Source: a virus
Length of the DNA: 44,007 nucleotides
Reading direction: 5' to 3' (one strand)
IMG/VR virus record: IMGVR_UViG_3300030116_003639
Coordinates: 1 to 44,007 of that record
A model generated the notes under the pieces. It ran no database searches. It was not told the DNA's origin and saw only the letters and a program-made list of their open reading frames with translations. Position 1 is the first letter of the stretch; every line of letters starts with the position of its first letter. Both the position numbers and the translations under genes were made by a program. Shown piece after piece: positions 18,067-26,430 of this stretch.

Positions 18067-18482
18067 TACAGCATATACTCCTTAGTTGTTATTTTCATGT
18101 GACTTCTAATTAATCCATTTGGTGCAAGTCTGAACCATTGAACAGGTTTACCGACTCCTAATAAGTGTGCAAAGAATGTTTTGTAAAAAGTCATAGCTTC
18201 GTTATGTTTCCTTTTAAAAATTGTATCAATGACCCAAACTCTATCTCCGCTATTCCAATCATCAAAATCAATTTCCCTTTTTATCATATAGTTTTGTTCG
18301 GCTTCCTCATCTAAGAAAGCCCAGTTTCGGAAACCATAAACACCCTCTTCGTCAGAATGTATTTTATATTGTCCCAAAACAATAGACGGGTAAATGTGTT
18401 GAAAGATTTCTTTTAGACTATTATCTGACCACAACGGGTATTCAAACTTATATAGTTCGATGATGTCAAAAAGCTCATCCAT
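18066..18482 (-). CDS. HlyC/RTX-type toxin-activating lysine acyltransferase homologue, catalytic His replaced
   Basis: 138 aa. It matches the HlyC family over most of its length: YPSIVLGQY (31-39), FRNWAFLDEEAEQNY (51-65) and DWNSGDRVWVID (75-86) line up with the HlyC segments LPAI..NQY, CSWANLSLE and DWTSGDRKWFID. HlyC uses His23 (in PLHR) and an Asp (92) to move a fatty acyl chain from acyl-ACP to lysines of the toxin. Here the aligned residues are PLWS, so Trp18 stands where His23 should be, exactly 14 residues before the conserved Pro; the Asp (86) is kept. It lies among tail and ejection genes, so a virion lysine could be its partner, or it may be a non-catalytic binder. Confidence 0.8.
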   Translation of the reverse strand: MDELFDIIELYKFEYPLWSDNSLKEIFQHIYPSIVLGQYKIHSDEEGVYGFRNWAFLDEEAEQNYMIKREIDFDDWNSGDRVWVIDTIFKRKHNEAMTFYKTFFAHLLGVGKPVQWFRLAPNGLIRSHMKITTKEYML

Positions 18483-18509
18483 AATTTACCGCAAGGTGGT
18501 CAGCCTTGT

Positions 18510-18752
18510 TTATTCTCCGCTACCTGAACCGATTGGTAGCTGTACGACCTTAACCTGTATATCTTTACCCTTTTGGGCAGCCCACGCTTCACCGCAGTTT
18601 GTACAGTTTCCTGTCGCTTGTTCATCCGAATCTACCTCATTATCACAATTTTTGCAATAAATTCTATGATAGACCTCAGGTTGTACAATAGGTATTTCCT
18701 TGCCCTCAACCCATGTAGTACCCAAAACCTTTGCTTCTTGTATCTTTTTCAT
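18510..18752 (-). CDS. Small zinc-ribbon protein
   Basis: 80 aa from ATG 18752. Four cysteines in two CxxC knuckles (C33, C36, C50, C53; YCKNCDNEV and GNCTNCGEAW) form a zinc ribbon between beta strands, followed by a strand-rich tail. A TTG one codon earlier is in frame, but the ATG overlaps the upstream stop as TGATG, which favours it. The gene lies between two virion-type genes, so it may be a minor virion component. No enzyme family is recognised. Confidence 0.75.
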   Translation of the reverse strand: MKKIQEAKVLGTTWVEGKEIPIVQPEVYHRIYCKNCDNEVDSDEQATGNCTNCGEAWAAQKGKDIQVKVVQLPIGSGSGE

Positions 18753-19108
18753 CAACTAATCTCCACCAAAGAGCAAATAACATGGATTGTGTTAGCTGTA
18801 GAAGCAGTGGCTTTCAATACATCTCCTTCTTCTAATACCAAAGGATGCGTTAATAATTCAGTTGTAGTGGTTGCATTTATGGCTTTGGTCTTAAATAAAG
18901 AAATATCAGCAGGGCCTAAGCTTTTGTCTGATATCTTAAAATCAATGGTCTCGTTTCCTGCAGAATCATTACATATTAATAATGACTTAATTATAGTAAC
19001 TGTAGGTGGTATAGGCGGATTAGCTAACTGAGACGTAGGCACAGTATATATGTTTGTCTCGCCGTTAGTTGTTAAATCCACACTTTTATTTAAATATCTA
19101 TCTGCCAT
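18752..19108 (-). CDS. Small beta-rich virion protein
   Basis: 118 aa from ATG 19108 (MADRYLNKSVDLTT). A TTG five codons upstream is in frame but has the Shine-Dalgarno directly abutting it, so the ATG is preferred; it overlaps the stop of the 55-aa gene (TAATG). The sequence is Thr/Ser/Ala-rich with regular beta strands, the composition of tail or decoration components. It lies just downstream of the hub gene. Role inferred from context only. Confidence 0.6.
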   Translation of the reverse strand: MADRYLNKSVDLTTNGETNIYTVPTSQLANPPIPPTVTIIKSLLICNDSAGNETIDFKISDKSLGPADISLFKTKAINATTTTELLTHPLVLEEGDVLKATASTANTIHVICSLVEIS

Positions 19109-19275
19109 TATATTCCAAACCAACTCCTTGCTGATTGTTGATCTCTTAGGTCGTCTTGATAAGAAAAGTTTAACTGATCTATAAGACTTTCTAGCTCACG
19201 AATCAAGACATCTTGCTGTTCTCGTTTAAATTCGTCTGCTGGTAAAGGTAGTCTTACAACTGAAATCTGTGCCAT
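19108..19275 (-). CDS. 55-aa helical protein between hub and virion genes
   Basis: Read from ATG 19275 to TAA 19108. The protein starts MAQISVVRLPLPADEFKREQ and is mainly one acidic helix ending SARSWFGI. It overlaps both neighbours by one base (TAATG at each end), strong evidence that it is translated. No family is claimed; size and place suggest a small tail accessory. Confidence 0.75.
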   Translation of the reverse strand: MAQISVVRLPLPADEFKREQQDVLIRELESLIDQLNFSYQDDLRDQQSARSWFGI

Positions 19276-21104
19276 TATCTTCCTCCATCCTGTTTTAAGT
19301 CATATCTAATTGTTCCAAATCTCCAATCAGAATCAGCAGCGTTACTAGCTATCTTTATATTAGCTTGTCTGCCCCGACCTCTAACAGAGAAAAATTTAGT
19401 AGTTGAGTTTATTACTTTTGTAAAAGCCCTTGTATTAGTGGATGCTGGATAGTTAGCAAAAGTAGTGGTTACACTTGCATCGCCTGTTAAAACTTTGAAA
19501 TCAGGAATAACTCTACTAACATGATAAACATCATTACCATCTTCTATATCAATATCTCCTGAAGTTATAAAACAATCCATAGCATTTCCATCGTCATTGA
19601 CTCCATCTTCATGAGCATAAAGCTGTGAACATCCTGCGGTCAATCCTAAAATAGTTTCATTGTTTGCAGGAGTAGAAGTAGAATAAGAAGAACCATAAGG
19701 ATTTGCAAACACACCTCTGTCTGTCCACGCTGTTCTAGAAAACCCTGCGTTAGTATACCAAACTTGTTCTAAATAATTATAGGTTACGCTTCTATCTAAA
19801 TAGTCAGAACCTTCACTTGGATAGAACCAAGTAACTTCATTAAAGTCTACATTAAGACCACAGAAAGTTTGTACTTGTGATGATGGACTAACATTACCAA
19901 AAACAAAATCTTGTACAGAACATTCTAACTTTTTAACAGAACCATCAAACATATAGAAAGCAGTTTGTGACATCCAATATGTAACACCATTAACCTCTGC
20001 CCAACAGAAAGGTGATATAGCTCCACAAGAAGATCCAACTTGTTGTAGTCTAAAAATATATTTACCACCAATAGAAGTTAGTGTGTTTAAAGACGTATCT
20101 GACCACACAAGAATACTACCACGAGAACGACAAGCAGCAACTATCTTAGATCCATCTTGGATTCTTTCATCACCAGCAGTTGTTTCAGAAAGAGGCTTAG
20201 CAACCCAGTCTGTAAACACAGCTTGGTTACTCCACCTAATCGCTGTGTTTTCTTTTGTTCCTGGTGTGCCAATAGTTTGTTCAGTACCAAAACAAACTAA
20301 ATGTTGATCATTAGATACAACTATAAAACGACTAGAAGTAGGAGCGCCTGAAACTATTTGAGCTCTAGTAGCTGTTCCACCAGACGTATCCCATTTAAAA
20401 ACAGCTCCGTTATTTCTCATAGCTAATAAGTCTTCTCCTTCATTATCAAAAACCCAATAAGTTGCCTCTAAGAAAATTGATGAAGAAGTACGAGGTGTGT
20501 TCCAAGTGCCCGCGTTCCACGCACCGGTACCAAACCCAAAACTGTAACTACTGGTAGCTGATCCTATGTTTAATTGATAGTTTGCTGTAACACTACTACC
20601 GCCAGCGCTACTAGCAGAACTAACGTTAGCGTTGTGTGTAATCGTGTAACTGTTAGCATTTATAACTGATGTTATTTGATATTCGTTATTTACATCCTGA
20701 CCACCAACTGAAGTTGCACCAGAAAAAGTTACAAAATCTCCTTGTGTTGCACCATGAGAAGTATGGGCAACTGTAATTGTAGTATTCCCTGTAGAGGTAA
20801 AAGGACCGTTTAGTGTAGCAGTAGATCTAATTGGTGTAATGTCAACAGCAGTACCCTCTGAATAAACATAAAGTTTTCTGTCTGTGCCAATTGCTAAATA
20901 TCTAATACCACCGTCGTCATACCAAGCTTTCATTCCACGAACAACACCTACAAGTCTAGTAGCGATTAGCTTTGACCAACCACCAATCTTTTCTGGTAGT
21001 CCTGTTCTAAATCTTACATTCTTAGAATCAATCCAACGACCTTCAGCTCCATAAGTAGTAGTCTGTTTATCTATACCAGCCTGTATATTGACTTTACTCA
21101 GCAT
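19275..21104 (-). CDS. Tail hub/nozzle protein, P22 gp10- or T7 gp12-like beta-propeller
   Basis: 609 aa. The start AGIDKQTTTYGAEGRWIDSK and the following NVRFRTGLPEKIGGW resemble the N-terminus of podovirus hub (packaged-DNA stabilisation) proteins. The rest is repeated short beta strands with Trp/Gly turns (WYDDGG, WSDTSLN, WVFDNEG), typical of a propeller. An inserted module at about 105-175 (HGATQGDFVTFSGA) resembles one in the 334-aa connector protein. The hub closes the connector and passes DNA. It lies after the fibre genes and before the ejection block, as expected. The ATG overlaps the end of the 40-aa gene by 11 nt. Confidence 0.65.
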   Translation of the reverse strand: MLSKVNIQAGIDKQTTTYGAEGRWIDSKNVRFRTGLPEKIGGWSKLIATRLVGVVRGMKAWYDDGGIRYLAIGTDRKLYVYSEGTAVDITPIRSTATLNGPFTSTGNTTITVAHTSHGATQGDFVTFSGATSVGGQDVNNEYQITSVINANSYTITHNANVSSASSAGGSSVTANYQLNIGSATSSYSFGFGTGAWNAGTWNTPRTSSSIFLEATYWVFDNEGEDLLAMRNNGAVFKWDTSGGTATRAQIVSGAPTSSRFIVVSNDQHLVCFGTEQTIGTPGTKENTAIRWSNQAVFTDWVAKPLSETTAGDERIQDGSKIVAACRSRGSILVWSDTSLNTLTSIGGKYIFRLQQVGSSCGAISPFCWAEVNGVTYWMSQTAFYMFDGSVKKLECSVQDFVFGNVSPSSQVQTFCGLNVDFNEVTWFYPSEGSDYLDRSVTYNYLEQVWYTNAGFSRTAWTDRGVFANPYGSSYSTSTPANNETILGLTAGCSQLYAHEDGVNDDGNAMDCFITSGDIDIEDGNDVYHVSRVIPDFKVLTGDASVTTTFANYPASTNTRAFTKVINSTTKFFSVRGRGRQANIKIASNAADSDWRFGTIRYDLKQDGGR

Positions 21105-21216
21105 CTTTATTTTCCTCTAAATATTCTGCAGTGAATTTATCAAATGCGTTTTGAGCAGCAAGTTGCATTTGCATTTGCATAAGTTCTAAATCTTTTTTTG
21201 TTTCTTCATCTATCAT
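21094..21216 (-). CDS. 40-aa helical protein between fibre and hub genes
   Basis: ATG 21216 to TAA 21094, sequence beginning MIDEETKKDLELMQMQMQLA: one amphipathic, Met/Gln/Glu-rich helix. A strong GGAGG lies 5 nt upstream, inside the end of the 577-aa gene. The small size and heptad pattern suggest an oligomeric helix. Function unknown. Confidence 0.7.
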   Translation of the reverse strand: MIDEETKKDLELMQMQMQLAAQNAFDKFTAEYLEENKDAE

Positions 21217-21217
21217 A

Positions 21218-22951
21218 TTAACCTCCGTCTGTCCCTAAATTCTGTGTACCATAATAATGAGATAATTTTATATTTCTTTTATTTTGATTAACAGCGGCAT
21301 TATCTGCTAAATTATACGCTGGTGTAGAATAACTAATAGTTGCTATATCATTACTACCTCCTAATGCACTTGGCCATCCATCAGTTGTATCAATGTTTCG
21401 GTATACAGCTGTACCTCCAGTATTAGATGTAAATCCACCACCTATACCACTTACATATCTAACCCTTACTGTAGTTGAATTAACTTTCCACGCTTCAAAA
21501 AAATTCTCAGCATAAGCACCGGCTGTACCAGTAGCACCAGCTGGACCAGGTCCCGCATACCAAGTTGCTCCATCTTTTTTTCTATTATTTATATTATGCA
21601 TAACACCATCTATAGCACTACCCTCATCTATACCACCTGCAGAGTATTGCGAAAAAAATATATTACCTGCTGAAACATCATCAGATCTTCTACGTTCTAC
21701 TGTTATAGAACCATAATGGTTTTGACCGTAATGCTCTCCATTAGGGCTACTGCTCCATTGACTTGGAGCATTGTTTGTTAACACAGTGGAACTTGAACTG
21801 TTAAGGTATTGCCCTGTATACAAATCATAAGCACCTCCGTTTGAATTAAAATTACTTCGCAATACTCTGTAGTCAGTGCCTGTGTTATTAGTTAGTGATA
21901 GCTGTAAAGTACTTCCACTACCTCCCCAAGAAGTAGACCACCCAGAAGTAGAAAGAGTACCAAAAGCATTTGTAGGATTAGCTGGTCCTCCTCTTACACA
22001 GTTTGCAACTCCTGTTCCATTGTTGGCATGCTGTCCAGCGCCATTAATATAATTAGTTCCAGAACCACCATATGTGTCCCAACCTAGATATCCAGCATTT
22101 CCAAGAGTAAAACCTCTGGCAAATGTTTTATTACTATTGTCGTTCCAAGTTAACGGATACATATAAGGACTATAAATAGTAAGTGGTGTACCTGTGCTTC
22201 TTCCATCGTGAAGTGCACTTACAGTGCACCGAATAAGAATATTGTCTCCGCTTTTTAATATTCCTGGCCACTGTGATGTAAAGTCATAGTTATATGTACC
22301 AGAAGCTTTTGCATCTTCATTACCACCCAAAAAACTAGCACTATAATTTACATCAAAAAAAGGTCTATTGTACGTAACATATTGTGGACTATTACTAACA
22401 GCAGCGAGTGCTATTCCTACGTCTGACCCACCATTAGTTTGTTGTTGGTTTGTGTTTATGTGTATAGCAGAGTTTGTAGTAAAAATGTTTCCTGTAGTTG
22501 TGTTTCCACCAGTAGCAGTAGACATTGTTTGATTTAAATAAATATAGGTATAATTTCCAGTCTGATAAGTGCCTCCAGCACTATACTGTCCTCCGTTGTT
22601 AACAACATTTGATATTAAATTAGAACCTGTAGTATTTTGATCACTAGCAATATAAACAGGAACGTTAACGGTATTATCTAAAGCAAATATAATCACATTA
22701 GAAGCTGCTCTAGCAAAAAACCCAGGATTAAAAGTTGGAGCGGCACTATTAATTGTAAAATGTTGACCTGTCCAACTTATAAACACTATATCACGTTGAC
22801 CATAAGTTGGTGCATATGTTCCACCACCTGTAGGATTATCTGGGTATCTTCCCAAATAATCTCCAAGTCTAATATTAGATTGACCACCAGAAGAGTTGAA
22901 CTCATTCATGATATTAGAAAATGTTATTGGGCCGGATGCTGTAACTGTCAT
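21218..22951 (-). CDS. Tail fibre / adhesin, Asn/Gly/Thr-rich
   Basis: 577 aa, almost wholly Ser/Thr/Gly/Asn-rich beta sequence. The N-terminus has FSNIMNEFNSSGGQSNIRLG (11-30) and the very C-terminus has RNIKLSHYYGT (about 559-569), two related short units as in marine-phage tail tip proteins. Segments with many Tyr/Trp/Asn (about 280-450) could contact glycans. It is joined by ATGA to the S74-ended fibre gene. Role in host recognition is inferred. It has no S74 domain of its own. Confidence 0.65.
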   Translation of the reverse strand: MTVTASGPITFSNIMNEFNSSGGQSNIRLGDYLGRYPDNPTGGGTYAPTYGQRDIVFISWTGQHFTINSAAPTFNPGFFARAASNVIIFALDNTVNVPVYIASDQNTTGSNLISNVVNNGGQYSAGGTYQTGNYTYIYLNQTMSTATGGNTTTGNIFTTNSAIHINTNQQQTNGGSDVGIALAAVSNSPQYVTYNRPFFDVNYSASFLGGNEDAKASGTYNYDFTSQWPGILKSGDNILIRCTVSALHDGRSTGTPLTIYSPYMYPLTWNDNSNKTFARGFTLGNAGYLGWDTYGGSGTNYINGAGQHANNGTGVANCVRGGPANPTNAFGTLSTSGWSTSWGGSGSTLQLSLTNNTGTDYRVLRSNFNSNGGAYDLYTGQYLNSSSSTVLTNNAPSQWSSSPNGEHYGQNHYGSITVERRRSDDVSAGNIFFSQYSAGGIDEGSAIDGVMHNINNRKKDGATWYAGPGPAGATGTAGAYAENFFEAWKVNSTTVRVRYVSGIGGGFTSNTGGTAVYRNIDTTDGWPSALGGSNDIATISYSTPAYNLADNAAVNQNKRNIKLSHYYGTQNLGTDGG

Positions 22952-23733
22952 TTGTTCACCTTGGCGGACAGCTCATTAATTGCTTGCACGAGCAGTCCAA
23001 TTAATTTTTCATACTTCACACCAAGAGTGCCATCTTCTTTTTCTGCAACAACTTCTGGACAAACTTTTTTTACATCTTGTGCAAGAATACCTACGTCATG
23101 TTTTCTAACAAAATACCCATCTTCACCACCACGACTTTTTATATGGTCTGCTTTCCAATCAAACTCAACACCACGAATAGAATTAACTTTTTCTAAAGCA
23201 TCTTCTATCGTTGTTATATTTTCTTTTAACCTTTCATCAGAAGCATAGTAGGCTGTGATTTCATTAGTTGCTCTAACCTCACCAGCAGTTGCACCAACAC
23301 TAGTTGTGCCTACACCTAAAGCTCCTGTAACCTGACAACCACCTGATTGTGTTGCTAAACGCAAAACATTGTTATGATTCAAATTTACAGCTCCATTTGG
23401 AGCTGCGTAAAACAAAGTTTCTGATCCGTCATTGTTTAAAACATAAAAACCATTTAAGGCAGTAATTATACCGTATGTTCCATCAGAATAAATTTTCATG
23501 TCCGTTCCAGCGCCCATTTGTATTTTATCGCTGTCACCAAATACAATGTTGCCTGTCATGGTTCCACCAGATTTTGGTAAGTTAGCTGAGATCTGTGTTT
23601 GTGCGTTTGCGGATAAACTGTTTATGTATTGAAATTCTGTATTATCAACACTACCGTCTGCAATACCTGTAGCACTGATATTGCTTAAGTTTGCTCCTGT
23701 GTGTGCATATTTTTTTGATTCGTATGTTGCCAT
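22948..23733 (-). CDS. Tail fibre with C-terminal S74 intramolecular chaperone
   Basis: 261 aa. N-terminus [10 protein letters not shown], then a module with ADGSVDNTEFQYIN (25-38), a GGTMTGNI repeat (56-62) and short beta repeats. The C-terminal 97 residues are the peptidase S74 chaperone: SDERLKENI with Ser165 and Lys170 forming the self-cleavage dyad. In S74 proteins this domain trimerises the fibre and cuts itself off. The same N-terminal module occurs in the next gene (287 aa), so the two look like paralogues with different ends. Confidence 0.85.
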   Translation of the reverse strand: MATYESKKYAHTGANLSNISATGIADGSVDNTEFQYINSLSANAQTQISANLPKSGGTMTGNIVFGDSDKIQMGAGTDMKIYSDGTYGIITALNGFYVLNNDGSETLFYAAPNGAVNLNHNNVLRLATQSGGCQVTGALGVGTTSVGATAGEVRATNEITAYYASDERLKENITTIEDALEKVNSIRGVEFDWKADHIKSRGGEDGYFVRKHDVGILAQDVKKVCPEVVAEKEDGTLGVKYEKLIGLLVQAINELSAKVNK

Positions 23734-24596
23734 TATGATGTCCTCAAAAATAAACCGGGTCTTCTAAAATGATATGTATCACCGCCCCCTGTGGTTCGAA
23801 CACGTCCAGAAGGTCCAAGACATAACCAAGTTCCTGTGCCTATAGCAGATCCACTTACTTGACAGTCTCTAGTAGCGTTAGACCCTGTATAAATAAAGTT
23901 ACACAAAACACTTCCTGAGTAAGAACTACCAGCAGTATGCGGAGTATCAGATCCACTAGTTGATTTATTTGTGGGATGAACAAACAATCTTAATGCACCG
24001 ACACTACTTGTATCATTAGTTACTGTACCAGATGGTCCTGTTGGTCCTGTTGGTCCTTGAGATCCCGTAGGCCCTTGAGGTCCTGTTGGCCCACTTGGTC
24101 CAGCCGGCCCCGTTGGTCCCGTAGGTAAATTTGACATTCCCGAAGCATCTCCAGTAACAGCAGTCGCTGCTAATGTTCCTGTGACTGTAACCCCAGATGC
24201 ACTGGTAACAAGTTTCTCCACGTTATTATGACGTAACCCTACAGCGCCGTCTGCTGTGGCAGTTAAGTGTGTTTCATCTTCTGCTTGATTCATTAATTTA
24301 ATACTGTCACCAGCAATGCGAAGTTCACCTGTTGTATTATTAATTTTAGAATTATTAGTATCGTGTGAAATAACTAAATCAGTTCCACTACCGATGTTTA
24401 AATTTTGTGAATCATTTATTCTTACACCGCCTGTAAACGTAGCGCCGGCCAAAGCCGCTTTTGCATCTACCTGTGTTTGTACATTAGAACTAACTGTATT
24501 TATAAATTGAAACTCAGCATTGGTTACGGAGCCGTCAGCAACTTGTGTAGCTGCTATTGGAATGGTAGCATATTTTTGTGACTCATATGTCGCCAT
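23733..24596 (-). CDS. Tail fibre with collagen-like repeat
   Basis: 287 aa. The N-terminus ([24 protein letters not shown]) matches that of the 261-aa fibre. Residues 160-190 are ten Gly-X-Y triplets ([13 protein letters not shown] type), able to form a collagen-like triple helix. The C-terminal ~95 residues have a different Gly/Ser/Thr-rich tip ([20 protein letters not shown]). Collagen-like stretches are common spacers in phage fibres. One-base overlap with the 261-aa gene. Confidence 0.85.
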   Translation of the reverse strand: MATYESQKYATIPIAATQVADGSVTNAEFQFINTVSSNVQTQVDAKAALAGATFTGGVRINDSQNLNIGSGTDLVISHDTNNSKINNTTGELRIAGDSIKLMNQAEDETHLTATADGAVGLRHNNVEKLVTSASGVTVTGTLAATAVTGDASGMSNLPTGPTGPAGPSGPTGPQGPTGSQGPTGPTGPSGTVTNDTSSVGALRLFVHPTNKSTSGSDTPHTAGSSYSGSVLCNFIYTGSNATRDCQVSGSAIGTGTWLCLGPSGRVRTTGGGDTYHFRRPGLFLRTS

Positions 24597-24597
24597 T

Positions 24598-25329
24598 TTA
24601 CTTCTCCGTTATTTTCCAGCCGTAAGTTGCTCCTGTGTAGACTATTGAAAATGCAGCACCTTCTGTTGAAACAGTTCCTGGAGCAGCTGCACCAAAAACT
24701 TTATCAGAACCACCTGGTGTAAGTGTTAGTGCATTAGAATCAAAGTTGTCTGCTAAATCCATAAAACGAATTTCAGAACCAACTGGCGGAGTTGTAGGTA
24801 AAGTTAAGTTTACAGTATTAGAAGTTGTGTTTACAAAAATATTTTCTCCAGCATAAACATTGTCTGTTGATGCTGTTACTGTTCTCCATGTTGATGAAGA
24901 GGTTTCTAATGCATACCAAGTTGTTCCATCTGTTGCCAAAAACATTTTTTGGCCAGGAGAAATAATTTGTTGGTTAGCCGAGTTCCCCGTTCCACCAACA
25001 TCCATCGTAATTGTACCTGCACCTGTGCCGTCATTAATAATGTAATATATTTTTTGTACTGCTGGTACGTTAATCCTGAAAGCTGTTGTAAAGTTATGGA
25101 ACCTAATAGCCGCGGATCGTGACTGGTTTGATGCCGCAACAACAGGTCCATCTCCTGATGTTAAAGTTTTAGGAGAAGAATCTGATCCCAGGTCGATTGT
25201 TAAAACACCTGCTATCGCTTCTTCTAATGATCTTGAAAGTGTATTATTGGTTGTGGTACCCCAAGAGTTGGATTGTTCTCCATCACCAATAAGTTCTAGT
25301 TTTAATCTAGTCGAATATGTCGATGCCAT
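24598..25329 (-). CDS. Tail fibre-type structural protein
   Basis: 243 aa. It starts [20 protein letters not shown], then a long Thr/Ser/Gly-rich beta region with a hydrophobic centre (about 75-120) and a C-terminal beta end ([13 protein letters not shown]). No catalytic or S74 motif. It sits in the run of six fibre-like genes, ending 1 nt after the next start, so it is likely a fibre or tip component. Exact role unknown. Confidence 0.6.
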   Translation of the reverse strand: MASTYSTRLKLELIGDGEQSNSWGTTTNNTLSRSLEEAIAGVLTIDLGSDSSPKTLTSGDGPVVAASNQSRSAAIRFHNFTTAFRINVPAVQKIYYIINDGTGAGTITMDVGGTGNSANQQIISPGQKMFLATDGTTWYALETSSSTWRTVTASTDNVYAGENIFVNTTSNTVNLTLPTTPPVGSEIRFMDLADNFDSNALTLTPGGSDKVFGAAAPGTVSTEGAAFSIVYTGATYGWKITEK

Positions 25330-26430
25330 TTATTTTGTCTCCGTCCAATTGCTATCTGTTGGTACTGTAACTTCGGACCAAGTAGGGGTCGTTCCCGTAC
25401 TGACCTCAGTCCAAGTTCCACTAGTTGTAGCATTTAATTGCGTCCATGTCGAGCTTGTTCCTGGGTTTAAATTAGCCCAACTCGGGGTTGTAGGTATTGT
25501 TACATCTGCCCACCCTGTAAATAAATCTACGTCGTCTACGGATAAATTTAACTCAAAGCCAGTTACTGGTCTTAGTTGGCTTATAAGAATAGAAGGTGAG
25601 TTTAAAGACATATCTATCTGATTTCCTGATACAAGGGCTATTTTTGTAATTACAGGTAATACATTTCCTGCCGTAAGATTAATTTGTTGACCTGTGGCTG
25701 AAGTAACTGCAAGTCCAGAAATAGTTATATAATTACTAACCGTTATGGTATTACCCATCGCATTACCGTGGACCGTGCAATAGTATCTCAAACTATTTGG
25801 AGCCCCTGCAGGCACAGTAAATTCTACTTTAGCTCCTGCTGTACCAGGAACTCCTGTTCCAACAACACCATCTGTGTATGCATTACCTGCACCATCTTTA
25901 AATCTTAAAGGATGATTAAGATTTGTATTATCACTTTGATCAAAAACATATTTAGTTCCTCTAAACATACTAATAGCAGGATTATTAGAACCATTTAGAA
26001 CAAAAACATTACCTGAACCAGGGTTTGCAACAGTCACTGTATAATTGACAACACTTGGTTGTGAAGAAACAGTTGACTCAAAACCTGTTACCTGTTGCAC
26101 TTGTTGTGCATCAATCGTCACCGTTCCTGGTGTAAGAGTAAGTGCGTTTCCTGTTACATCTATATGAGAATTACAAACAAGAAAATCTTGTCCAGCCCAG
26201 TTAAGAGAAAGGTTTATTTGTTGGTCTATGTTTGCTGGTACTATGTTTCCTACTTCATTACCAAGAGATATTGTTAAACCATTACCTTGAACTTGGTGAC
26301 CCGCATCCGCTGTAAGTTCTTGTGTAAAACCTTCTTGGATTGTCATAGACAATCCACTGACTGGAACAGATATAGCTGCAGTTTGTGATGCAAAAGGCAC
26401 CGTAGCAAAAGGAGAGCCGGCTATACTCAT
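25330..26430 (-). CDS. Virion protein with cupredoxin-like domain and 11-residue Trp repeats
   Basis: 366 aa. Residues about 130-235 look like a cupredoxin: LNHPLRF (His173) and then RYYCTVHGNAMGNTI (Cys218, His221, Met225), the Cys-x2-His-x3-Met spacing of a type-1 copper site (plastocyanin has x4). Residues 307-362 hold six Trp at exactly 11-residue steps (W307, 318, 329, 340, 351, 362) in units like TWTEVSTGTTP. Flanking beta repeats contain VTGFE twice. Copper binding is not demonstrated. It lies in the fibre cluster, so a tail-tip or surface role is likely. Confidence 0.75.
   Translation of the reverse strand: MSIAGSPFATVPFASQTAAISVPVSGLSMTIQEGFTQELTADAGHQVQGNGLTISLGNEVGNIVPANIDQQINLSLNWAGQDFLVCNSHIDVTGNALTLTPGTVTIDAQQVQQVTGFESTVSSQPSVVNYTVTVANPGSGNVFVLNGSNNPAISMFRGTKYVFDQSDNTNLNHPLRFKDGAGNAYTDGVVGTGVPGTAGAKVEFTVPAGAPNSLRYYCTVHGNAMGNTITVSNYITISGLAVTSATGQQINLTAGNVLPVITKIALVSGNQIDMSLNSPSILISQLRPVTGFELNLSVDDVDLFTGWADVTIPTTPSWANLNPGTSSTWTQLNATTSGTWTEVSTGTTPTWSEVTVPTDSNWTETK

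Noticed and set aside
19109-19123. TTG start of the 118-aa virion gene
   Set aside because: The GGAG site touches the TTG with no spacer; the ATG at 19108 overlaps the preceding stop as in neighbouring genes.
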